From positions 1-57,832 of the forward strand of contig NZ_JAKENF010000007.1 of NCBI RefSeq assembly GCF_021491355.1: a DNA stretch of 57,832 nucleotides, given 5' to 3'. Made by a program: the position numbers and the translations under genes. The notes under the pieces were generated by a model that was not told where the DNA came from, ran no database searches, and worked only from the letters and a program-made list of their open reading frames with translations. The first letter of the stretch is position 1; each line of letters opens with the position of its first letter. This document shows positions 43,050 to 50,821 of this stretch, piece by piece. Source of the stretch: Alitabrizicola rongguiensis. GTDB lineage: Bacteria > Pseudomonadota > Alphaproteobacteria > Rhodobacterales > Rhodobacteraceae.

Positions 43050-44549
43050 TCAGAAACTGCCCCGGACCCGGCGCTTCAGAGCCCGCACCAGCCGCTTGAA
43101 CGAGAGACCGGCAGGTTCGGGTGGCTTTGGATTGATCGGTTCGGACAGCACCTCGGGCCAGAGGCGCAGGGCTATCTCGCGATAGATCTCGTGGTCGAGG
43201 CCGATCCGGTGACGGGGATCGGTGGCCAGCATTGCCTCCAGTGCCTCCCGGTTGTTGAAGGGGGTGAAGACCTCCTGCGCAATGTCCCATTCGAGTTGGC
43301 TCTGTGCCTGCCAGCCGCCCAGTCGGTTCTCCCAGTAGAAGAGGTCGAACAGGTTGATGCCCGACGTTTCGGCCGCCTGCACCGCCTTCGCCAGCCAGTT
43401 TTCCACCGCCTCGCGCAGGAAGGGCAGCCTGTCCCAGCCGGAATAGCGGCGCAGGAAGAAATCCGTGTCAGCGTCAGCTTCGGGCACGCCGGAGGGATAG
43501 TAATAGCAGCGCCCGATCTCGGAACAGTTGCCCTTGATCGCGACCCGGTCCTGCGGCAGGCCCTTCAGCATGCCATGGGCGATCTGGCCCCAGTCGTCCA
43601 TGTGGCTCGGGGCGGTGTTGCTCTCGTAGATGGAGGCGAAATCGGCGGGGGCTTCGGCGCGGCAGTCGATCAGGTGGTGGGTGAGGCCGAGCTTGCCGAG
43701 CAGGCGGCGCGGAACCTGGATATCGGCCGATTGCTCGTCGAGCTTGCGGTAGCGCAGCGTGTAGAAATACATCCCCGCCGCCTCGCCCTTCGTGGCGGCC
43801 AGCAGCGTGCGGGAATCGAGACCGGCGGTGAGCGGGAAGGCGAGGGGGCCGCGGCGGGCCATGCCGGCGATCGACTGGCTCAGGATCCGGGCGATCCTGT
43901 CGGCCGCCTCGGGTAGGGTGCGCGGCTGCAGGGTCGCAAAGGGCCAGTAGCGGATCTGTGCCAGATCGGCGGTGCGCAGATAGTGGTTCGGCACCAGCTG
44001 ATGGACATCCTCGTAAAGGCCGGTGCCGCAGGGCAGCCAGTGCTCGCGCTTGTTGCGCACGTAATCCGAGGCCCAGTAGTCGCGGGCACGCGCCCCGGGG
44101 GTGAGCGGCGCCACCAGCCCGAGGATCGGCGGGGACGATCCGATCGCCAGATGTCCCTTGTTCTGGCGGTAATAGACCGTGCGCAAGCCGCAGGGATCGT
44201 GGAAGACCGAGAGCCCGTCCGCACCGAAGACCAGGAGCACGAAGCGGCCGGACAGGCGGTGCAGCCCGCGAGCGAGGGCCGCAGGGTCGAGGCCGCCTGC
44301 CGCGAGATCGGACAGGATGTCGCGGTCGCTCGCTTCGGGGCGGTCGGGATCGAGGACAAAGCCCAGAAGGGCCAGTTGCGGACCGGTTTCGCCTTCGAGG
44401 ACAGTCAGCGGCAGGTTGGGATGGCGGTAGAGATGCCAAGCGCCCAAGCTCGCCTGCTGCAGGGGAGCAGGCGGGGCCGGAAGCGGGGCATCGGTCAGCA
44501 GGAACTGCCGGCGAAAGCGCAATTCGGGCGGCACGACAACTCCATCCAT
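43050..44549 (-). CDS. Asparagine-synthase-like protein without the N-terminal catalytic Cys
   Basis: A 499-residue protein. Residues about 60-190 resemble a class-II glutamine amidotransferase domain (GRFVLLVFGADGLSVFHDPCGLRTVYY). Residues about 210-470 form the ATP-pyrophosphatase synthase domain with the PP-loop FPLTAGLDSRTLLAA. The glutaminase nucleophile Cys2 is absent, since the protein starts MDGVVV, so it probably uses ammonia or a different amine, or only the synthase half is active. Related proteins occur in exosortase-linked EPS loci, where they may amidate a sugar carboxyl; this is inference. It is followed on the same strand by xrtD and preceded 27 bases upstream by the beta-barrel gene. 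Confidence 0.82.
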   Translation of the reverse strand: MDGVVVPPELRFRRQFLLTDAPLPAPPAPLQQASLGAWHLYRHPNLPLTVLEGETGPQLALLGFVLDPDRPEASDRDILSDLAAGGLDPAALARGLHRLSGRFVLLVFGADGLSVFHDPCGLRTVYYRQNKGHLAIGSSPPILGLVAPLTPGARARDYWASDYVRNKREHWLPCGTGLYEDVHQLVPNHYLRTADLAQIRYWPFATLQPRTLPEAADRIARILSQSIAGMARRGPLAFPLTAGLDSRTLLAATKGEAAGMYFYTLRYRKLDEQSADIQVPRRLLGKLGLTHHLIDCRAEAPADFASIYESNTAPSHMDDWGQIAHGMLKGLPQDRVAIKGNCSEIGRCYYYPSGVPEADADTDFFLRRYSGWDRLPFLREAVENWLAKAVQAAETSGINLFDLFYWENRLGGWQAQSQLEWDIAQEVFTPFNNREALEAMLATDPRHRIGLDHEIYREIALRLWPEVLSEPINPKPPEPAGLSFKRLVRALKRRVRGSF

Positions 44550-44576
44550 GGCCAGCTTCGGCAGTGGCGGCCCGGC

Positions 44577-45974
44577 TCAGGGGGTAAAGTCGAAGCTCCG
44601 GGCGATGGTGATGTAGAACAGCGGCGAGGTGGCGGTGCCGCCCATGCCGTCTTCCTTGTAGGTGCGGTAGCTGACGCCGGTGTCGAGGTTCCAGTCGGGC
44701 GTCAACTGGTAGTAGTAGCTCGCCGTCAGGCCGCTGCGCCAGCTCGCATCCGAGGATTGCGTGCCGTCCGCCTGGGCATAGGTGGCGGTCAGGCCGAAGC
44801 CCGAGACCTGGTTGATGCTCTGCCGGTAGTTCAGCGCCACCAGCGAGGAGAGGCTGGTTTCGTCGGTGTTCCAGGTCGTGACCTTGCGCGCCAACTGCGC
44901 CGACAGCGTGCCGGTCGGCAGTTTGCGCCGCCAGTTCAGGCTGCCGATCGGCTCGACATTGCCGAATTCGGGGTCGGTGAGGCCGAACGTGAAGGACAGG
45001 CTGCCATCGGGCAGCTCCAGCGAGCGGCCGAAGACCAGATCCGTCCGCTGCGCGCCCTCGGCATCGGTCAGGAAGGCAAGATCGGCGGTGATCGCGCCGT
45101 TCGGCATGTCGAGCGTGTAGCCGAGATTGCCGACGGGCTTGTCCACCGTGTCGTCGGGCGAGCCGATTTCTTCGGTGTTGATATGGGTCAGACCGATCGA
45201 GCCGTTGACCGTGGCCCGGGCCGAGACATCGTATTCGAAGCCGACCGTGCCGAGGGTGGTCGTGCGATAGGTCTCGACCGAATCCTGTGCATCATAGGTC
45301 GAATAGCGCAGCGAGGCGGTGGCGCGGGCCACGTCGGACAGGCGCAGGAAGGCTTTCACGCCGGCATAGGCCCGGTTGTAGTTGTAGAGATCGGGATCGA
45401 CCTGCCCTGAATAGTCGATGCCGCTGGTGCCGGCCGACAGGTTGAAGCGCAGCGGATCGCCTTCGTTGGTCTGGAGCACGATGCCCGCCCCGTAGCTCGT
45501 GCGCGTGCCGTTGCCCTGCAGGTTCTGGAAGTCCTCGGGCAGAAGGATGTCACCGTTTTCGTCGATGAAATCCTGCAGCGTCAGCGTGTCGATACTGCTC
45601 TGGACGTAGTTGGCGAAGACCGACAGGTCGGCATTTTCGCCGTTGCGGCTATAGGTGAGGTTGAAGCGCGGATCGGCGAAATCCCATTCGGTTCCGTTGG
45701 TATCGGGGGTGTTCTGAATCTGCAGCGCGCCCGACACGCCGAAATTCAGCTTCTCGATCTCGCTGTCCTTGGTGATGCCGAAGGACAGCGTCGTGGTCGA
45801 GATGGTGCTCGATCCGAGTTCGGGATAGTCGAGCTGCAGGTTGCGGCCCGTCTCCAGGCGTTCCGAAATCCCGAGCCGCATCCGCAACGCATCGATCTGA
45901 TCCTGTGCCTGTGCGATCACCGGCAAGGAAAGAGCGCCCAGAAGAAGGACGCGCGTTGCTGACTTCTTACCCAC
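44577..45974 (-). CDS. Outer-membrane beta-barrel protein of the EPS export system
   Basis: A roughly 465-residue outer-membrane protein. GTG 45974 (GAGG five bases upstream) or GTG 45980 starts a signal peptide ending VIAQAQ. The rest is a series of short amphipathic strands with aromatic girdles (GLTATYAQAD, GLTASYYYQLTPDWNLDTGVSY) and ends in a C-terminal Phe-containing strand (ITIARSFDFTP), the typical beta-barrel pattern. It resembles the barrel proteins that accompany PEP-CTERM/EPS loci. Its start lies 40 bases from the stop of the short OPX protein, so the two probably form one export operon in which this protein supplies the outer-membrane pore. Confidence 0.85.
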   Translation of the reverse strand: MGKKSATRVLLLGALSLPVIAQAQDQIDALRMRLGISERLETGRNLQLDYPELGSSTISTTTLSFGITKDSEIEKLNFGVSGALQIQNTPDTNGTEWDFADPRFNLTYSRNGENADLSVFANYVQSSIDTLTLQDFIDENGDILLPEDFQNLQGNGTRTSYGAGIVLQTNEGDPLRFNLSAGTSGIDYSGQVDPDLYNYNRAYAGVKAFLRLSDVARATASLRYSTYDAQDSVETYRTTTLGTVGFEYDVSARATVNGSIGLTHINTEEIGSPDDTVDKPVGNLGYTLDMPNGAITADLAFLTDAEGAQRTDLVFGRSLELPDGSLSFTFGLTDPEFGNVEPIGSLNWRRKLPTGTLSAQLARKVTTWNTDETSLSSLVALNYRQSINQVSGFGLTATYAQADGTQSSDASWRSGLTASYYYQLTPDWNLDTGVSYRTYKEDGMGGTATSPLFYITIARSFDFTP

Positions 45975-46013
45975 CTGCACCTCGATTTATTGTTTTTATT
46001 CTTGGACTTGATT

Positions 46014-46607
46014 CTATTCGAACAGTCGTCGTGTCGGAATAACGATCACGTCTCCCTCTGTGACGACGGTATCGAAACCTGCTGCCGTCCCGGCCTTCTC
46101 GACCTGAGTATAATCGAAATTGTAGACGGATGTCCCGCGCCGAAGCTGGATGCGCTTCTTGGCGGCGAAATTCGTCATGCCCCCCGATTGCGCCAGAACC
46201 TGAAGGAGCGTCGTGCCCGGCTCGACCTTGAGCTTTCCGGGATTGGAGAATTCGCCCATCAGGAAGATGTTCACGCCGGGCGCCTCGGCGGCCGGACCAC
46301 CCGCGGCTTTCGGGGCCGCGAGTTCGGCGATGCCCACATAGACGGTCGGCGCCGCGGCGAAGTTCGGGGTCAGTTTCTGGGTGATCTCGGCCTGCACGGC
46401 ATCGAGTCCGCGCCCCCCCGCCTGGACAAGGCCCACCAGCGGCAGCGCGATGGTGCCGTCGGGCAGCACGAGCGTCTCGCGGTTCAGCGACGGATCCTCG
46501 AGCACCTCGATGCGCAGCACATCACCGGGCTTCAGCGTATAGCCGGTCTGGGCCGAGGCCGAGGTGACGGCCATCAGGAAGCCCAGAAGGGCGATCACGT
46601 ATTTCAT
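46014..46607 (-). CDS. Short OPX polysaccharide export protein (Wza-like periplasmic part)
   Basis: A 197-residue exported protein. ATG 46607 follows AAGGAG at seven bases and begins a signal peptide (MKYVIALLGFLMAVTSASA, cleavage before QTG). The mature protein has YTLKPGDVLRIEVLEDPSL (Poly_export domain) and a SLBB-type repeat (NIFLMGEFSNPGKLKV). There is no lipobox Cys and no C-terminal alpha-helix to span the outer membrane, so it is the short OPX class that needs a separate barrel; the next gene on the strand is one. It would link the Wzc-like protein to that barrel and carry the polymer through the periplasm. Confidence 0.92.
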   Translation of the reverse strand: MKYVIALLGFLMAVTSASAQTGYTLKPGDVLRIEVLEDPSLNRETLVLPDGTIALPLVGLVQAGGRGLDAVQAEITQKLTPNFAAAPTVYVGIAELAAPKAAGGPAAEAPGVNIFLMGEFSNPGKLKVEPGTTLLQVLAQSGGMTNFAAKKRIQLRRGTSVYNFDYTQVEKAGTAAGFDTVVTEGDVIVIPTRRLFE

Positions 46608-46910
46608 GGTCCAGCTCCTTCGGACATGACGGTGGGGGCAGAAAAGCCCCGCCGTCCGATCCCCCATCTTCTTACTAGCCGGTTTGGATCGCAAAAGAAG
46701 CCCTCACGGTTCGATAATTACAAGTCGGTGGGGAATCGTAACGGCCTTGCAACAGAATGCTCCCTATTGGGGGATAATGCGACAAAACAAGGATAATCCG
46801 CCGGATTTGCGCCCAATTTCCGCCATTGGAAATGTCTACCGCTTGTCTCATGCGATCCCGGACATGTGCTGGAATCGGGGGCAGATACAGGCTGGAAGGC
46901 GGGCTGAAGG
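46608..46910. promoter_or_regulatory. Divergent intergenic region (OPX / TadE-like)
   Basis: A 303-base region between divergent genes, AT-richer than its flanks. It contains two GATAAT motifs and a GCGACAAAA element (46779-46787) that also occurs upstream of the VPLPA-CTERM gene at 10526, again followed by GATAAT. Promoter boxes could not be fixed confidently, and I see no gene. Confidence 0.45.
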
Positions 46911-47327
46911 ATGGGGAAAACCGATCGGAAACGGGGCTGGCTGGGCCGGTTCCTGAATGGCAGCGAAGGCAGTGTCACGGTTGAATTCGTGCTGTGGCTG
47001 CCACTGTTCCTGGCGCTGATCCTGGTCACCGCGGATGCCTCTCTGGCCTTTACCCGGCAGTCGAACTTCTGGACGGTCTCGCGCGATACCGCGCGCATCG
47101 TCTCGCGCCACGGGCTCGATACCGGTGAGGCCGAGCGCTATGCACGGCGCCAGGCCCGCTTCGGCGATTACACGCCCGATGTCTCGGTCCGGGTCGACAA
47201 GATCGCCTCGACCGTCACCGTCACGATCACCGGCGATGCCCAGAAGCTTGCGCCCTTCGGTGTGCTGGGGCTGGCGCTTGGCAGCACGGTTTCCGCCCAG
47301 GTGACGCAGACGCTCGAGCCCATCTGA
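46911..47327 (+). CDS. TadE-like pseudopilin/pilus assembly protein
   Basis: A 138-residue protein with a positively charged N-terminus, then GSVTVEFVLWLPLFLALILV, a TadE-type signal in which the Glu follows the processing region by a few residues and a hydrophobic helix continues. The rest is a periplasmic domain with RQSNFWTVSRDTARIVSRHG. TadE proteins are minor pseudopilins of Flp/Tad pili. The stop codon overlaps the next gene's ATG (TGATG), a tight coupling. No other Tad genes are on the replicon. Confidence 0.78.
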   Translation: MGKTDRKRGWLGRFLNGSEGSVTVEFVLWLPLFLALILVTADASLAFTRQSNFWTVSRDTARIVSRHGLDTGEAERYARRQARFGDYTPDVSVRVDKIASTVTVTITGDAQKLAPFGVLGLALGSTVSAQVTQTLEPI

Positions 47328-48931
47328 TGGCTGGCCCGAAGGCCAGCCTCGGGGCCGCGCGCCGGTTCGGTCGCGAAGAGGCCGGGGCGGGCACGGTCTT
47401 TGCCCTGTTCGGCATCACCATCTGCCTGATGCTGGCGGGAATGGCCGTCGATTACAGCAATGCCTGGCGCCAGCGCGAGATATTGCGCCTGTCCGCCGAT
47501 GTCGCGGCCCATGCCGGGGCAGGGATCCTGGCCCGCGGCGGCACGGCGGCCGGGGCCATGGTCGCGGCGAACACCGCGATCGAGCTGAACACGCCGAAGG
47601 AAAAATACGGCCGCGTCCTTTACGACGCCATCGAGGATATCCGGCCCTTCCATTACGACCTTGCCTCGAACCGCGAGATGCTGAGCGGCCCGATCAACGC
47701 GATTTCCGTCCGGCTGGAGCGCAATGAGCGGGTCCGCAACCCCGTGCCGACCTTCCTCCTGCGCCTGATCGGGCAGGATGACTGGAACATCGCGGTAGAA
47801 AGCGTCTCGGCCGTGGTGCCGACCGAGCGCTGCCAGAGCAGCGAGGGGGTCTTTGCCCATGGGCAGGTGACGTTGTCGGGCAAGTCGATGGTCGGCAAGG
47901 AGGTCTGCCTGCACAGTCAGAAGTTCGTGGCGCTGCAGCAGCCCTCCTCCTTTGCCGCCGATGCGGGGCTGAGCATGCCCGACATGGGCAGATGTGTCGG
48001 CTTCTGCGATGATTCCTCGAGCCCGGGCTACGATGCGGCCGCAGCCTCGGTGAATCTGGTCATGCCCGAGACGGCGGCGTTCATTCAGGAACTTGCCGAT
48101 AGTTTGGGCGACCCCAAGAAGCAGTCCGCCGCCGAGACGGAGTTCTTCGCCGCCCATCCGCTGGCCGGCGATCTTGCGGCGCTCGACGAACTGGGGGTCG
48201 ACACGACCAAGCTGAAGACCGGCGATGTCGTGCCGCTTTCGGCCACGCTGTTCCAGCGCGCCCGCAGCCTGCCGGCCGGGCTGGTCTACAATGTCACCTG
48301 CGGAACCGAGGAGGGCGCGGTGCTGCGCATCGGCCTTTCGGCCGAAGAGGAGGAGGCGGCGCTGATGGCCCCCGACAGCATGAGCGCCGAAGAGATGGCC
48401 ATGGTGGGCGAGGAGGGGGTCGATGGCACCCTTGCCAAGACCGTGGCCGAGACGGCTGCGGACAGGGCGCCGGAGGGCACCGACCGCGTCGTGATCGCAG
48501 GATCGGTGCTTCTGTCGAATTGCGCCTTCCATTTCACGCCCACGGCCGAGATTCGCGACGCCCTGCTGATCTCGACCCGGACCGGGCTTGATGCGGTGCT
48601 GACCGCCGCGGAGGGCGCGGTGGCCGGCGACGAGGCGCTGGCCTGCCGTGCCAGCCGCCAGTCGGTGATCATGGCGCTTGGCTCGATGACGGTTCCGGCC
48701 GGCTTCACCGCCTCGAACGCCAGTTTCGTGGTCGCGGGGTCGGTGCGGATCGGAGGCCTGCCGGAGGGGCAGCCGGCCCTGCACCGGGGGCTGGCCATCC
48801 ATTCCGGCGCAGAGGTGCAGTTTGCCGGCGCCCATTCCTTTGACTCCTGCGGATCGGGCTCGGCGACACTGCTGCCGACGCTGGATGTCATCAAGTATGT
48901 CATTCCGACCCAGACCTTCGTTTCGCAATAG
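47327..48931 (+). CDS. TadG-like exported protein
   Basis: A 534-residue protein with a TadE/G N-terminus: basic start, EEAGAGTVFALFGITICLMLAGMAVDYSNAWRQRE, containing the conserved Gly/Glu region before a single span. A large periplasmic part follows, with scattered Cys (Cys-rich CQSSEG, CVGFCDDSS, SNCAFHF, DSCGSG). I do not see a recognisable von Willebrand A domain, unlike many TadG proteins. Translation is coupled to the TadE-like gene by a one-base overlap. It probably forms an envelope complex with it. Why it sits between export genes and an acyltransferase fusion is unclear. Confidence 0.75.
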   Translation: MAGPKASLGAARRFGREEAGAGTVFALFGITICLMLAGMAVDYSNAWRQREILRLSADVAAHAGAGILARGGTAAGAMVAANTAIELNTPKEKYGRVLYDAIEDIRPFHYDLASNREMLSGPINAISVRLERNERVRNPVPTFLLRLIGQDDWNIAVESVSAVVPTERCQSSEGVFAHGQVTLSGKSMVGKEVCLHSQKFVALQQPSSFAADAGLSMPDMGRCVGFCDDSSSPGYDAAAASVNLVMPETAAFIQELADSLGDPKKQSAAETEFFAAHPLAGDLAALDELGVDTTKLKTGDVVPLSATLFQRARSLPAGLVYNVTCGTEEGAVLRIGLSAEEEEAALMAPDSMSAEEMAMVGEEGVDGTLAKTVAETAADRAPEGTDRVVIAGSVLLSNCAFHFTPTAEIRDALLISTRTGLDAVLTAAEGAVAGDEALACRASRQSVIMALGSMTVPAGFTASNASFVVAGSVRIGGLPEGQPALHRGLAIHSGAEVQFAGAHSFDSCGSGSATLLPTLDVIKYVIPTQTFVSQ

Positions 48932-49060
48932 GGCCCTGCGGATGAATGCACGTGCAGCATTGCAAGGCTTGCCCTTGGCGTCGGCTTTGGTGAAGCATGG
49001 CGGCAGCGGCCCCAGCCGTCCCGTGATCCGACACAACAAGACCCGACCCGGAGAGTGCGC

Positions 49061-50758
49061 ATGACCACCCCCAAGGCCCATAAGCCGCGCCTGACCCGCG
49101 GTCAGCGCTTCCTGCGGCTTCTGGGGTCGATCTTCGATCCGCGGGCGATCGGTCACATGGCCAAGATCGTGAACTTCTACAACACCACCCATGTCACCGA
49201 ACTGCGGCAGGCGCGGCGGGGATCCGGGCTCCATATCAGCCCGACGGCGAGCTTCGCCAATGGCCGCAACATCGAGATCGGCAACCGCGTCCATATCGGC
49301 GCGGGCTCCTTCGTCTGGGCCGGCCCCGGGCGCGGACGGATCATCCTGGGCGACGACGCGCTGATTGCGCCGGGCGTGATGCTGACGGCGGCGAATTACC
49401 GCTTCAACGACGGCAGCCCGATCAATGACCAGGCGATGGACGAGGCCGATATCACCATCGGCCGCGATGTCTGGCTGGGCTATGGCGCAGTGGTTCTGGC
49501 CGGTGCGTCGATCGGCGACGGGGCGATCGTGGGGGCGGGGGCGGTCGTGCGCGACAGCATTCCCGCCGGGGCGATCGTGGCGGGCAACCCGGCCCGCGTC
49601 ATCGGCCAGCGGACGATCCGCACGGGCGACGTGCATGTCATCGCCCAGGGCGCGGTGGCCGACCGGGATCTGCTGCGGCTGATCGCGGATGAGGTGAAGA
49701 TAGATCCGGCGCGCCTTGACCTGCCGCTGGACGAGGCCGGTATCGACAGTTTCGACCTGATCTCGCTGCGCATGGCGATCGAGGCGCGGCTTGGCGTCGG
49801 CATTCCAGACCGCGAATGGGCCGGAATAGGCTCTGTTTCCGACATTGCGCGCCTGCCGAGCCTGGCGGGCGGCGCCAAGGCCGCGGCCCCTGTCCGCGCG
49901 GCGGAGGCGGTCCCGTCCGCACAGGTCCGGCTGGCCCCGGCCCAGGTGGCCTCGGGCAAGGCGCAGCGGCATTACATGCTGAACATGCCGCAGATGGCGC
50001 TGTCGGGCCTGGGCGAATCCTGGCTGTTCAAGGAATTGGGCGACATCCACTGGGCAATGATCACCGCCTTCCTGCAAAGCCCCTCAAGCGGGATCGCCGA
50101 CGAGACCGGGGATCGTCTCTATGCCACCTTCACCCGGATCCTGCTCGAGGCGACGCCCAGCCTGCGCGGCTTCCGCGAGAATGACCTGTTCGACATTTCC
50201 TCCTCGCTCGAACGCTATGGCGCGGGGATGTTCTTCGGGCTTCATCACGTCAACGGACCCCAGGCCACCTGCCGGGCGCGGACCATGTCGACCTTCGCCA
50301 AATATGGCGAGCGGGGCGAGAATACCTCGCTCATCAAGGGCACGCCGCTGATCCCCAACCCCGAGGCGCTGCCCTCGCTGGACACACTGCCGGAGTTCGG
50401 CGCCGAATACCGCACCCGTCGCGCCGCCGATCCGGGTCCGGCGATCTTCGAATGCGATTACGAGATCCTGCCGCCGCATGACATCAACGGCGTGGGGCTT
50501 TTGTATTTCGCCGCCTATCCGACGGTCTTTGACCTCTGCTTCGAGCGGTTCGAGGGCAAGGGCTTCCTGCTTGGACACAGCACGGTCAGCAAGGACATCC
50601 TCTATTTCGCCAATTCCGAGCCGACCGAGACCCTGGTTTTCCGTCTGCACGCCCGCGAGATGGAGGACGGTCTTTTGCTCCACACAGCCTCGCTGTCGCG
50701 CAAGAGCGACGGCAAGCGCATGAGCGAAATCACCAGTCTGAAGCGGCCGCTGGTCTAA
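49061..50758 (+). CDS. Hexapeptide acyltransferase - acyl carrier protein - LnmK/Pnap_2097-like fusion
   Basis: A 565-residue, three-part protein. Residues about 55-185 are a left-handed beta-helix acyltransferase (IEIGNRVHIGAGSFVWAG, IGDGAIVGAGAVVRDSI, GNPARVIG). The usual catalytic His position reads TAANYRF, so activity may be altered. Residues about 200-265 are a carrier domain with GIDSFDL (Ser230 the phosphopantetheine site). Residues about 303-565 begin MLNMPQMALSGLGESWLFKELGDIHW and resemble the LnmK/Pnap_2097 hot-dog-type domain of biosynthetic clusters. The last resemblance is from recognition, not search. It may load and transfer an unusual acyl group. The start at 49061 is set by GGAGAG upstream; GTG 49055 is possible. 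It precedes the Gtr module with a 63-base convergent gap. Confidence 0.83.
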   Translation: MTTPKAHKPRLTRGQRFLRLLGSIFDPRAIGHMAKIVNFYNTTHVTELRQARRGSGLHISPTASFANGRNIEIGNRVHIGAGSFVWAGPGRGRIILGDDALIAPGVMLTAANYRFNDGSPINDQAMDEADITIGRDVWLGYGAVVLAGASIGDGAIVGAGAVVRDSIPAGAIVAGNPARVIGQRTIRTGDVHVIAQGAVADRDLLRLIADEVKIDPARLDLPLDEAGIDSFDLISLRMAIEARLGVGIPDREWAGIGSVSDIARLPSLAGGAKAAAPVRAAEAVPSAQVRLAPAQVASGKAQRHYMLNMPQMALSGLGESWLFKELGDIHWAMITAFLQSPSSGIADETGDRLYATFTRILLEATPSLRGFRENDLFDISSSLERYGAGMFFGLHHVNGPQATCRARTMSTFAKYGERGENTSLIKGTPLIPNPEALPSLDTLPEFGAEYRTRRAADPGPAIFECDYEILPPHDINGVGLLYFAAYPTVFDLCFERFEGKGFLLGHSTVSKDILYFANSEPTETLVFRLHAREMEDGLLLHTASLSRKSDGKRMSEITSLKRPLV

Positions 50759-50821
50759 CGATTTTTACATAATATTGCTTATCATACTTTAGCGGGGCAT
50801 AGGGACAGCAAGCAGGACCGA

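Noticed and set aside
47168-50077. Very long antisense frame (969 codons) on the minus strand
   Set aside because: It lies over the TadG-like and acyltransferase-fusion genes, is rich in Arg/Gly/His with no recognisable motif, and is the usual GC-rich antisense shadow.
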